The notes under the pieces are model-generated. The model made no database searches and was not told the origin of the DNA. It saw nothing but the letters and a program-made list of their open reading frames with translations. From an uncultured Blautia sp. (lineage in GTDB: Bacteria; Bacillota; Clostridia; Lachnospirales; Lachnospiraceae), in assembly GCA_934409175.1 (NCBI GenBank), contig CAKRVX010000099.1, forward strand, positions 1-6,914: a stretch of DNA of 6,914 nt. The letters are read 5' to 3'. How positions within the stretch are numbered: the stretch's first letter is position 1; every line of letters starts with the position of its first letter. The position numbers and the translations under genes were made by a program. Positions 1 through 6,201 of this stretch are shown here, in pieces.

Positions 1-4
1 CCTG

Positions 5-50
5 TAAAACGAAAATACCACGAATGTATCATGAAACACATTCGTGGTAT
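5..50 (-). terminator. Rho-independent terminator, expression platform of the lysine riboswitch
   Basis: A perfect 13-bp inverted repeat, ATACCACGAATGT (50-38) and ACATTCGTGGTAT (27-15), encloses a 10-nt loop. On the minus strand it is followed by TTTCGTTTT (14-6). It begins 18 nt after the riboswitch core ends. A competing hairpin is possible: TATC (76-73) with GATA (51-48), stacked on ACGTA/TACGT. It would use the 3' strand of P1 and the first three bases of the terminator arm, so it could act as an antiterminator when lysine is low. The competing fold is inference; the terminator itself is plainly visible. Confidence 0.85.
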
Positions 51-68
51 CTACGTAGCATACGTTGC

Positions 69-233
69 TCTCGATAGCGCTTCACCCAGGTGACAGTACG
101 GCACATATTCTGTGACGTCCCAGAAACCTGCCTCCTGACATGTCAGGTTTCTTCGGCGGTCTCCCCTTTCGCCGGATGGCTGTCATACCATCATGCTTCC
201 CGGTCTACTGATGAATCCCGCGCCTCTATCATT
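69..233 (-). ncRNA. Lysine riboswitch (L-box) aptamer
   Basis: Read on the minus strand, this stretch carries the conserved blocks of the lysine riboswitch in the right order. GATAGAGGCGCGG is at 230-218, AGTA at 209-206, GAAAGGGGAG at 170-161, CGCCGAAG at 158-151, CTGTCA at 96-91 and GCGCTATCGA at 80-71. These match the B. subtilis lysC leader blocks as I remember them (GATAGAGGTGCG, AGTA, GAAAGGGGAG, CGCCGAAG, CTGTCA, GGCTATC). P1 can form from GATAG (230-226) with CTATC (77-73). One long arm is a perfect 9-bp stem, AGAAACCTG (152-144) with CAGGTTTCT (130-122). A short arm is CACC/GGTG around 92-83. The length of about 165 nt fits the class. A terminator follows directly, so lysine binding is expected to switch transcription off. 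The regulated gene lies outside the window, below base 1. Confidence 0.93.
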
Positions 234-250
234 ACATATCATTTTTTTAC

Positions 251-279
251 ACTTTATCAGTTTTTCATAGAAATAGCAA
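251..279 (-). promoter_or_regulatory. Candidate promoter of the lysine riboswitch transcript
   Basis: On the minus strand TTGCTA (279-274) and TAAAGT (256-251) are separated by 17 bp. Each matches the sigma-A consensus at four of six positions. The predicted start, near 244, lies about 11 nt before the aptamer core, which is where a riboswitch promoter should be. The -35 overlaps a small hairpin downstream of the preceding gene. Confidence 0.5.
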
Positions 280-296
280 TAGATATCCTGCTATTT
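271..296 (-). terminator. Small hairpin just after the last membrane-protein gene; weak terminator candidate
   Basis: AAATAGCA (296-289) and TGCTATTT (278-271) form a perfect 8-bp stem with a 10-nt loop. It begins 11 bp beyond the stop codon at 309-307. The stem is AT-rich and is followed by CTATGAAAAAC, not a T-run, so termination would be weak. It could instead stabilise the 3' end of the mRNA or be a binding site overlapping the riboswitch promoter. Confidence 0.35.
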
Positions 297-306
297 TCGC
301 TCATTT

Positions 307-1140
307 TTATCTATTATATTTATAAACATAGTGTGACTGTGTCTGGGCGATCAGTTCGCATCCACAATCTGTGAGAAATTCGTGATCTTTCCCATCCATT
401 TTTACCACAATGAAATCTGTTTTGGTTTTACGAAGTGCTTTTATAAACTCATCTTTATCATCATGAATATGGTACTCTACAACATCCAGCAATGCTTTCT
501 GCCGTTTATAAGAACTGCGCTCCTCGTCATAGGTTCCCACTGCTGTACTTCCTGCCCGGTAAAGACTGATATTTCTGCTTATTACAAGGCGGATTCCTGC
601 ATCATACTGCCTTACAATGCTGTTCAGATCATTGTCAAAAGCCACTCCGGGAAAATCATTATCCTGATTCTGATGAATAACATCACAGATTGCGCGAAGA
701 TCGTCCGGAATCTTATAGATATTTTCTATCTTTGCAAAATTTGTTACCACACCATCCAGGGGATTTCCCAGAAAGACCAGGGCCGCCGCAACCAGAACCG
801 CTGTCACAAGTCTTAACCATTTTCGGTGAAAGGCTGTCACAATGCGTACGCCGTAATATGCTACCGCAGGTATCACAGGAAGGATCCAGATAAAACGGTA
901 ATACTCATTCTCAAATTTTGCTTTTGCAATCAGATATTTTACAACCAGCGGATTATACACCGTCAACAGTAGGAAAAATGTATATCCCAGAAAAATCCTG
1001 GAATTTCTTTTACGCCCCCATATCAGCGTACACAGAAGTCCTGCTGCAAATAAAAGAGGATACCAGCAGGAACCCCAGTATATTTTCATACAGGCACTGA
1101 CAAAGTACAGACCCATTTCTTTGATTGTTACTCCTGCCAC
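307..1140 (-). CDS. Membrane protein with extracytoplasmic C-terminal domain; looks like the C-terminal half of a DUF6077/GT-C-like protein
   Basis: This is a 277-residue protein with a GTG start at 1140. The start is chosen because AAAGGAG (1153-1147) sits 6 nt upstream and an in-frame TAA lies at 1161-1159. About four hydrophobic segments are visible (residues about 24-42, 48-70, 84-103 and 110-125). A soluble region of about 140 residues follows, probably outside the membrane, and contains IVRQYDAGIRLVISRN (175-190). The segment EYYRFIWILPVIP (79-91) resembles a recurring element in large clostridial membrane proteins of the glycosyltransferase-C type. The upstream neighbour, which ends 32 bp earlier, resembles the N-terminal half of such a protein. 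The two together (about 629 residues) would be of normal size for that group. Function is unknown; a role with cell-surface glycans or lipids is only inferred from the fold resemblance. Confidence 0.8.
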   Translation of the reverse strand: MAGVTIKEMGLYFVSACMKIYWGSCWYPLLFAAGLLCTLIWGRKRNSRIFLGYTFFLLLTVYNPLVVKYLIAKAKFENEYYRFIWILPVIPAVAYYGVRIVTAFHRKWLRLVTAVLVAAALVFLGNPLDGVVTNFAKIENIYKIPDDLRAICDVIHQNQDNDFPGVAFDNDLNSIVRQYDAGIRLVISRNISLYRAGSTAVGTYDEERSSYKRQKALLDVVEYHIHDDKDEFIKALRKTKTDFIVVKMDGKDHEFLTDCGCELIAQTQSHYVYKYNR

Positions 1141-1146
1141 TGTTTT

Positions 1147-1153
1147 CTCCTTT
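1147..1153 (-). promoter_or_regulatory. Ribosome binding site of the second membrane-protein gene
   Basis: AAAGGAG lies 6 nt upstream of GTG 1140. It decides that start over the internal ATG nine codons in (EMGLYF). It also argues that the second half is translated as its own protein rather than being a silent remnant. Confidence 0.65.
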
Positions 1154-1172
1154 CCATCTTACTCTTCTGTTT

Positions 1173-2231
1173 TTATGATGCTGCCAGCGTGAGCCATCCC
1201 AGCCTGCAGGCAAAAAACACACCTGCATATAAAATGGAAGGAATCATACAGATCACACAATATAAAAATCCCGAAGTTTTTTTATTCATGATCGCAGCCG
1301 GAGCCATCCCGGCTGTAATCACAATGGGAAAGATAATGGCAGAGCCTGAAAATGTCAATGCACTGACCGCCGTGAGGAATAATACAATCCACACATTCCT
1401 GTTGTTTTTTTCCTGAAGATACCAAATGGCGCACATCAGGGCTGCCGGAATGGCAACATTGGCAAGTATGGCTTTTCCCTCATAGCATCTTGTAAAAAAG
1501 AACGTTCCCGCAGAATAAATCGTTCCACAGAACAGCTGAAGAATAGAGGTAAACACCAGCATCAGATCTGCCTTTTTTGCATCATTATCAAACAGTTTTT
1601 TTCCAATCTGATAGATAATCAGATTTGCCGCCAGTACATTTATACAGGACATAACGATTTTAGACTGAACAATAGGATGAATTCCCAGAAGCCTGCACCA
1701 TACTGCATTATTCATCGGATAAGCGGAAAAAATATATCTGGCCTGAAATACTTTCAGAAGCACACCGTTAAAAGGATTATATCTGGCGAGGGTATCCGTG
1801 TACACAGATGTGCTGACTGTTCCCACATAATAGGCAGCATCTACTGTAGTATCATTGTAAAAGATAACGATCAGACACTGAATCAAAACTGCTGCACCTG
1901 CCAGAAAGATCATCCAGGAATGCTGCTTCCGGATTCCAGCACTCTTCCCGGTCCTTTTTCTCAGAAAAATGATCCCCAGGACTGCCGCAACCACAACCAG
2001 AACTGCCATAAAAGGAGCCCACACATACGCTGCCGTAGTCAACGGTACCCAGAGCAGTGTCATGGGAACGATCAGCAGCTCAAACACTGCAAAATATCCC
2101 AGATATCCAAGTATAAAGACAAAGGAAATATCCGCTTTGATCTTTAAAATTTTGGTCAGAAGACTGCCTGCTGCATAAAAAACCAGAGATTCCAGTATAA
2201 AACCTATACATGCGAGGCCTGCTTCTCTCAT
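1173..2231 (-). CDS. Polytopic membrane protein, DUF6077/GT-C-like N-terminal half
   Basis: This is a 352-residue protein starting at ATG 2231-2229. A longer reading from 2354 is open but lies inside the catalytic subunit gene. The chosen start overlaps that gene's TGA as ATGA, with a weak AGGTGG (2241-2236) upstream, which suggests translational coupling. There are about nine or ten hydrophobic segments. After the fourth (about 105-125) comes a loop with NDTTVDAAYYVGT (126-138) and TDTLARYNPFNG (145-156). An acidic loop at this place is typical of GT-C enzymes, and the YVGT..STS..TDTL..YNP pattern is what I associate with DUF6077 proteins. The chain stops (TAA 1175-1173) after hydrophobic residues and lacks the expected C-terminal half, which is encoded separately downstream. 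No biochemical role is established for the family as far as I know. Its place at the end of a hydroxylase operon may be incidental. Confidence 0.82.
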   Translation of the reverse strand: MREAGLACIGFILESLVFYAAGSLLTKILKIKADISFVFILGYLGYFAVFELLIVPMTLLWVPLTTAAYVWAPFMAVLVVVAAVLGIIFLRKRTGKSAGIRKQHSWMIFLAGAAVLIQCLIVIFYNDTTVDAAYYVGTVSTSVYTDTLARYNPFNGVLLKVFQARYIFSAYPMNNAVWCRLLGIHPIVQSKIVMSCINVLAANLIIYQIGKKLFDNDAKKADLMLVFTSILQLFCGTIYSAGTFFFTRCYEGKAILANVAIPAALMCAIWYLQEKNNRNVWIVLFLTAVSALTFSGSAIIFPIVITAGMAPAAIMNKKTSGFLYCVICMIPSILYAGVFFACRLGWLTLAAS

Positions 2232-4555
2232 CTGCCCACCTGCTCTTCTGCCTGTTTTTTCAGGATACCCATGGCAATCTTTTCCGGCGTCATGGGAAGT
2301 TCCGTCAGACGTACCCCTGTTGCATTGTAGATTGCTTCCGCAAGTGCCGGACACGGAGTATCGATTACAAGTTCTCCGATTGATTTGGCACCGAACGGAC
2401 CTGTTTTCTCATAACTGCTCTCAAATGCCACACGGATATTTCCAATATCCTGTCTGGTCGGAATCTTATACTGCATAAAAGAATTGTTGCGGATTTTTCC
2501 CTTATCTGTGTACTGCACATCTTCGCTGAGTGCCATACCAATTCCCTGAGCAATACCACCCTCCGTCTGAACACGGGCAAGGTTCGGGTTAATTGGAGTT
2601 CCGCAGTCAACTGCTGCCACATAATCCAACACTTCCACACTTCCGGTTTCTGTATCAACTTCTACTTCAACCATTCCTACCATAAACGGCGGCGGTGAAA
2701 GAGGTGAAGAATGCTGTCTTACCACCTGAAGTTCAATATTGTTGAAGAAGGTTCCCTTCAGTGCAATATCTTCGAGGGATACTTTCTTCTCTGTATCCGC
2801 TGCATCCATACCAAGAGTCTCATCATAGAAGACATAAGATCCATCAAAATCGACTTTCTTCTCATCTACTTCCAGCATCTCTGCACCAAGTTTACAGATT
2901 CTCTTTTTCAGTTCCTCACATGCTTTCATAACTGCCACACCGGTTGTATAGGTTGTAGAAGAAGCATAGGAACCGGAATCATATGGAGAAATGTCTGTAT
3001 CTACACTGAATACAACAATATTGTCCATCGGCGTATTCAGGCAGTCCGCTGCAATCTGCGCCATAATGGTGTCACATCCTGTACCCATGTCTGTACATCC
3101 AAGTGCAAGTGTATAAGAGCCATCCTCGTTCAGCTTAATATCAGCTCCTCCTACATCGACGCCTGCAATGGAAGATCCCTGCATTGCCATGGCAACACCA
3201 ACTCCACGTACTTTACCGTTACCCATATCACGGCGGGGATACTTGGAATCCCAGTCCATCATTTCTTTCGCACGGGCCATACAGCGATCCATCGAACAGC
3301 TCTGTGCAAGGGGCACATCATGATAACCAGGAAGCGGCCCCCCTTCTACCGGCATATTCAGTTCCTTGAGCTTAACAGGATCCATTCCCATCTTATGAGC
3401 AAGTTCATTTACAGCAGATTCTACTGCGAAAATACCCTGAGTAGCACCATAACCACGATATGCTCCTGCTGCCTGTACATTAGTATATACAACATCGAAA
3501 GAAAATCTGTATGCTTCTGTATGTCTGTAAAGCGCAATAGACTTATGTCCGCTAAGACCTACTGTTGTAGAACTATGTTCCCCATATGCACCTGTATTGG
3601 ACAAAGTATGAACATCAATTGCTCTGACAATACCATTTTCATCTGCCCCTGCACGTACTGTGATCTCCATCTCGTGACGAGGAGAAGAACAGATCATGGA
3701 TTCATATCTGGAGAAGATCATCTTGGACGGACGTCCTGTCTTCCAGGTAACGATTGCCGGATAGACTTCACTGACGGAAGTCTGCTTCGCACCGAAACCA
3801 CCGCCAATCCTTGGTTTGATCACACGTACTTTGGAAGCCGGAATATCCAGCGCTCTTCCCACGATTCGCCTCACATGAAAAGGAATCTGAGTGGAAGACA
3901 ACACGATCAGTCTGCCAAAATGATCCATATAGCAGGCAGTACGGAAAGTCTCCATCATAGTCTGCTGATTGGCTTTGGTATGGTAAGTACGCTCTACTGT
4001 ATATTTACATTCTGCCAGAACTTTATCTACATCACCCTGTTCTTCCATTGCTGTAGCACATAAATTTCTCTTATTATCTCCGCCAAGAGGAATTTTCAGC
4101 TTCCAGTCCTCTTCCGGATGGACAAGGATCGGATTATCCTTTGCCTTATGCATATCTAGCACAGGCGTCTCGACACGGTACTCTACGCGGATTCTTTTTA
4201 AAGCCTTATCTACTGCTTCTTCTGTCTCTCCGGCAACAAGGGCAACCACATCTCCCACAAAACGCACATGGCGGTCAATGATCAGTCTGTCGTCCGGGCT
4301 CATTTCCGGTGCAGTCTGTCCCGCAAGAGTAAATCGCTTCTGCGGTACATCTTTATAGGTAAGAACACATGCAATGCCAGCTACTTTCTCTGCGTTTCCT
4401 GTCTTAATATCTTCTACCCATGCATTTGCATGGGGGCTTCTCAGGGCTTTAACGATCAGACAGTCTTTTGGCGCCAGGTCATCTGTATAGACAGGTTTTC
4501 CTGTTACTAGTGACATTGCATCAGTTTTTCGGACAGGTTGATTTACATAGTTCAT
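2228..4555 (-). CDS. Xanthine dehydrogenase-family molybdopterin-binding catalytic subunit (XdhA-like)
   Basis: This is a full-length 775-residue large subunit of a molybdenum hydroxylase. It hydroxylates a substrate carbon using water-derived oxygen at the molybdopterin-Mo centre and passes electrons to the [2Fe-2S] subunit. The N-terminal domain (about 18-130) is the aldehyde oxidase/xanthine dehydrogenase a/b hammerhead. Cofactor and active-site motifs follow in family order: STQIPFHVRR (221-230), GGGFGAKQ (251-258), AYRGYG (365-370, with Arg367), GCTDMGTGCDT (486-496), PYDSGSYASSTTYTTG (524-539), VDCGTPINP (649-657), and GAKSIGE (722-728) with the catalytic Glu728. Two positions differ from animal and Rhodobacter xanthine dehydrogenase: Gln258 replaces the substrate-binding Glu, and GTG replaces GQG. 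The start ATG has AGGAGG (4571-4566) inside the end of the Fe-S gene, 2 bp after that gene's stop. The family call is secure. Xanthine as substrate is not, and purine, nicotinate-like or other heterocycles remain possible. Confidence 0.95.
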   Translation of the reverse strand: MNYVNQPVRKTDAMSLVTGKPVYTDDLAPKDCLIVKALRSPHANAWVEDIKTGNAEKVAGIACVLTYKDVPQKRFTLAGQTAPEMSPDDRLIIDRHVRFVGDVVALVAGETEEAVDKALKRIRVEYRVETPVLDMHKAKDNPILVHPEEDWKLKIPLGGDNKRNLCATAMEEQGDVDKVLAECKYTVERTYHTKANQQTMMETFRTACYMDHFGRLIVLSSTQIPFHVRRIVGRALDIPASKVRVIKPRIGGGFGAKQTSVSEVYPAIVTWKTGRPSKMIFSRYESMICSSPRHEMEITVRAGADENGIVRAIDVHTLSNTGAYGEHSSTTVGLSGHKSIALYRHTEAYRFSFDVVYTNVQAAGAYRGYGATQGIFAVESAVNELAHKMGMDPVKLKELNMPVEGGPLPGYHDVPLAQSCSMDRCMARAKEMMDWDSKYPRRDMGNGKVRGVGVAMAMQGSSIAGVDVGGADIKLNEDGSYTLALGCTDMGTGCDTIMAQIAADCLNTPMDNIVVFSVDTDISPYDSGSYASSTTYTTGVAVMKACEELKKRICKLGAEMLEVDEKKVDFDGSYVFYDETLGMDAADTEKKVSLEDIALKGTFFNNIELQVVRQHSSPLSPPPFMVGMVEVEVDTETGSVEVLDYVAAVDCGTPINPNLARVQTEGGIAQGIGMALSEDVQYTDKGKIRNNSFMQYKIPTRQDIGNIRVAFESSYEKTGPFGAKSIGELVIDTPCPALAEAIYNATGVRLTELPMTPEKIAMGILKKQAEEQVGR

Positions 4556-4557
4556 CT

Positions 4558-5025
4558 TTATGCTTCCTCCTGTGCTTTTTTATATTTAAGGAATTTCAGA
4601 ATACTCTTGGTCTGAGAAACGAAGCCGGAACATCTGCAAAGATTTCCTGCCAGATATTCTTTAATCTGCTCTTCTGTAGGATTTTTTATTTCAGCAAGCA
4701 TTGCAAACACATTCATGATGAATCCCGGATTGCAGAAGCCACACTGTTCTGCTCCCTCATTTGCCAGGAAGCTTCCAAACTCCTGTGCTTCTCTCTGCAT
4801 GCCCTCCAAAGTTACGATCTTTTTCCCTTCAATACGCGCTGCAAGTGTACTGCATGAAAGCACCGGCCGGCCGTCCATCAGTACAGTACAGAGCCCACAG
4901 TTAGCAGTTTCACATCCTCTTTTTACACTGAAACAGCCCTGCTCTCGCAGAAAATCAATAAGCAGTGTATCCGGCTGGATCTCTGCATGGCGGTTTACAC
5001 CATTAAGCCAGAAACTAATATTCAT
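4558..5025 (-). CDS. [2Fe-2S] electron-transfer subunit of the molybdenum hydroxylase (XdhC-like)
   Basis: This is a 155-residue, two-domain iron-sulfur protein of normal family length. Residues 1-75 are a plant-type ferredoxin domain with Cys38, Cys43, Cys46 and Cys58 (CETANCGLC and LSCST). Residues about 80-155 form the helical domain with Cys95 and Cys98 (QCGFCNPG) and Cys130 and Cys132 (CRC). All eight cluster ligands are present. Gln94 is the family's conserved residue near the molybdopterin. An Asn stands where many homologues have Thr in CGFCTPG. It would carry electrons from Mo to FAD in the cytoplasmic heterotrimer. The start at 5025 is set by AGGAGG (5039-5034), 8 nt upstream and inside the FAD-subunit gene, which it overlaps by 11 bp. 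Naming follows the E. coli xdhA/B/C convention; the substrate is undetermined. Confidence 0.95.
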   Translation of the reverse strand: MNISFWLNGVNRHAEIQPDTLLIDFLREQGCFSVKRGCETANCGLCTVLMDGRPVLSCSTLAARIEGKKIVTLEGMQREAQEFGSFLANEGAEQCGFCNPGFIMNVFAMLAEIKNPTEEQIKEYLAGNLCRCSGFVSQTKSILKFLKYKKAQEEA

Positions 5026-5833
5026 TCTTCATTCCTCCTACTGCTTCCCACGCTCTTCTTGTAAGAACCCTCACCAGAAGAGTTCTGTATTCTGCAGAAC
5101 CACGCATATTTCCATCAACATGCACTGTCTCCGCTGCATAGGATGCAAAATCTTCAATCGCTTCTGCACGTTGTTTTTTGGTCATATTCTTAAAGTTCTT
5201 CAGAATCTGTTTCTCATCTTTCACTACCATTGCCTTATACGGTCTCGCACCGATCACTGTTCTTGCTTCCTCTCCGATCAGAGATGCTGTACAGGTCAGT
5301 ACCGGGAAATCCGTTTTCGTATTTCTCTGGCTCTGATAGCAGATAAAAAGCGGTTCTTTTCTGACAATAATATTTACAAGGATATCGTTATCCTTCTTCA
5401 TGTTCACGAATTCTGTCAGCGGAACGCGTCCCGCATCATAAAGTTCCACCCAGGTATCCATTCCCAGAAACATGGTAAGAACATCAGAAAATCCAAATCT
5501 TCCATAAATACTTCCTCCCACTGTGGCACAGTTACGAAACTGTACGCCTACAATGTGACGAAGGCTTTCTTTCATAGCTCCATGTGTGTAGGTGTTCAGA
5601 GCTTCATTTGTTTCCAGATCCCTGAGGGATGTCATACATCCGATGACAAATTCATCATCACTTTCCATAATTGTATCCAACCCAAGTCCTGACAGATCAA
5701 TGGCTGTGGATACTGCTCTGCTGCCCATCTTCATCCAGACCATTCCACCAATGATGCGGGCAGTTTTTTTCTGATTCAGCTCATAGGCTTCTGCCAGACT
5801 TTTTACCTTTACATAGCTTTTGATTTTCAGCAT
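5015..5833 (-). CDS. FAD-binding subunit of the molybdenum hydroxylase (XdhB-like)
   Basis: This is a 272-residue medium subunit that accepts electrons from the iron-sulfur clusters on FAD and delivers them to an outside acceptor such as NAD. The N-terminal part carries IIGGMVWMKMG (27-37) in the place of the first FAD loop (commonly AGGTDL). GVQFRNCATVGGSIYGRFG (96-114) is the second, well-conserved FAD motif (RNxATxGG). The C-terminal part (about 174-268) corresponds to the CO dehydrogenase flavoprotein C-terminal domain, ending GSAEYRTLLVRVLTRRAWEA. An upstream in-frame TTG at 5896 would add 21 basic residues. ATG 5833 is preferred because AAAGGA (5846-5841) sits 7 nt before it. It is the first gene of the operon. 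The sequence around both FAD loops diverges from E. coli XdhB as I remember it, so orthology to a true xanthine enzyme is not assured. Confidence 0.92.
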   Translation of the reverse strand: MLKIKSYVKVKSLAEAYELNQKKTARIIGGMVWMKMGSRAVSTAIDLSGLGLDTIMESDDEFVIGCMTSLRDLETNEALNTYTHGAMKESLRHIVGVQFRNCATVGGSIYGRFGFSDVLTMFLGMDTWVELYDAGRVPLTEFVNMKKDNDILVNIIVRKEPLFICYQSQRNTKTDFPVLTCTASLIGEEARTVIGARPYKAMVVKDEKQILKNFKNMTKKQRAEAIEDFASYAAETVHVDGNMRGSAEYRTLLVRVLTRRAWEAVGGMKNEY

Positions 5834-5840
5834 TATGTAA

Positions 5841-5852
5841 TCCTTTCTCCTT
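5841..5852 (-). promoter_or_regulatory. Double Shine-Dalgarno setting the FAD-subunit start
   Basis: AAGGAG (5852-5847) is followed at once by AAAGGA (5846-5841). The second is 7 nt from ATG 5833, the usual distance; the first is 13 nt away. This favours the ATG over the upstream in-frame TTG at 5896. Confidence 0.7.
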
Positions 5853-5972
5853 TTTCTATACTGATGTTTCACTTCTTCTCTCAGTATTCTGTCCAATTCT
5901 TTCAGACAACCGATTTATTATATTAACATAATCTAATAGAAAAATCTATAAATCTATCTTTTTTTCCCGATA

Positions 5973-6002
5973 ATTTTAACATAACCCTTAAGTCTGTGTC
6001 CA
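5973..6002 (-). promoter_or_regulatory. Candidate sigma-A promoter of the hydroxylase operon
   Basis: TGGACA (6002-5997) and TAAAAT (5978-5973) each match the consensus at five of six positions, with an 18-bp spacer. Transcription would start near 5966 and leave a leader of about 130 nt. A second -10-like TATAAT (5922-5917) lies downstream but lacks a good -35. The rest of 5834-6026 is very AT-rich, and I see no purine or molybdenum-cofactor riboswitch in it. ATAGA-TTTT-TCTAT (5949-5936) is a short inverted repeat that could be an operator. Confidence 0.5.
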
Positions 6003-6026
6003 TTGATAAAAATACCCAAAATATAA

Positions 6027-6057
6027 GCGATGTATATCATACTTTGATATACACCGC
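6027..6057 (-). terminator. Hairpin ending the ABC permease transcript
   Basis: GCGGTGTATATCA (6057-6045) pairs with TGATATACATCGC (6039-6027) over 13 bp around a 5-nt loop; the single mismatch is a G-U pair in minus-strand RNA. The tail TTATATTTTGGG is only moderately U-rich, so termination may be imperfect. The permease's displaced stop codon (6039-6037) lies inside the stem. Confidence 0.55.
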
Positions 6058-6201
6058 TGTCTGCAAAAGTTCTGCCTGTCGTCCTGAATATCGTAATGCA
6101 TCGATTGGTTTCTTTCGGGCTGCCTTATTGGCAGGATACAGTCCGAACACAATACCGATCACTCCTGAAAAGGCAACGGAAATCCATACTACATTCATAT
6201 G
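6037..6201 (-). pseudogene. Displaced 3' end of the ABC permease (last helix in another frame)
   Basis: Starting at CAT 6201-6199, the frame reads HMNVVWISVAFSG, then VIGIVFGLYPANKAA, then RKKPIDALRYSGRQ, and ends at TGA 6039-6037. This is the expected fourth transmembrane helix, the YPA motif and the C-terminal PIDALRY of a MacB/FtsX permease. Removing one base, for example 6202, joins it to the upstream frame as SSMN-LHMN-VVWIS. The join shows a single-nucleotide gain (or equivalent) near 6199-6207. It has no start or ribosome binding site of its own and is not an independent gene. Whether the lesion is a real mutation or an assembly error cannot be judged from one sequence. Confidence 0.85.

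Noticed and set aside
51..70. Palindrome CTACGTAG and the ACGTA/TACGT repeat as a transcription factor or attachment site
   Set aside because: They sit between the riboswitch core and its terminator, so a role in the alternative RNA fold explains them better.
131..143. Self-complementary CCTGACATGTCAGG as a protein-binding operator
   Set aside because: It overlaps the loop and strand of the riboswitch's 9-bp arm (152-122), so it is part of the RNA structure.
90..374. A 94-codon plus-strand frame at the left edge
   Set aside because: It runs antisense through the riboswitch and into the end of the membrane-protein gene, with no ribosome binding site or domain.
1010..1228. A 72-codon minus-strand frame bridging the gap between the two membrane-protein genes
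   Set aside because: It is the third frame through the junction, overlaps both genes and is not hydrophobic in a way that would bridge the split protein.
2711..4063. A 450-codon open frame on the plus strand
   Set aside because: It lies entirely antisense to the catalytic hydroxylase subunit, which has clear family motifs throughout. Its translation is Cys/His/Ser-rich with no recognisable domain, as expected of a shadow frame.
4715..5692. A 325-codon open frame on the plus strand
   Set aside because: It is antisense to both the Fe-S and FAD subunit genes, spans their boundary and has no recognisable domain.
5834..6026. A possible purine or molybdenum-cofactor riboswitch before the hydroxylase operon
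   Set aside because: The leader is AT-rich without the conserved core or the stable multi-stem arrangement of either class. Only short, weak inverted repeats are visible.
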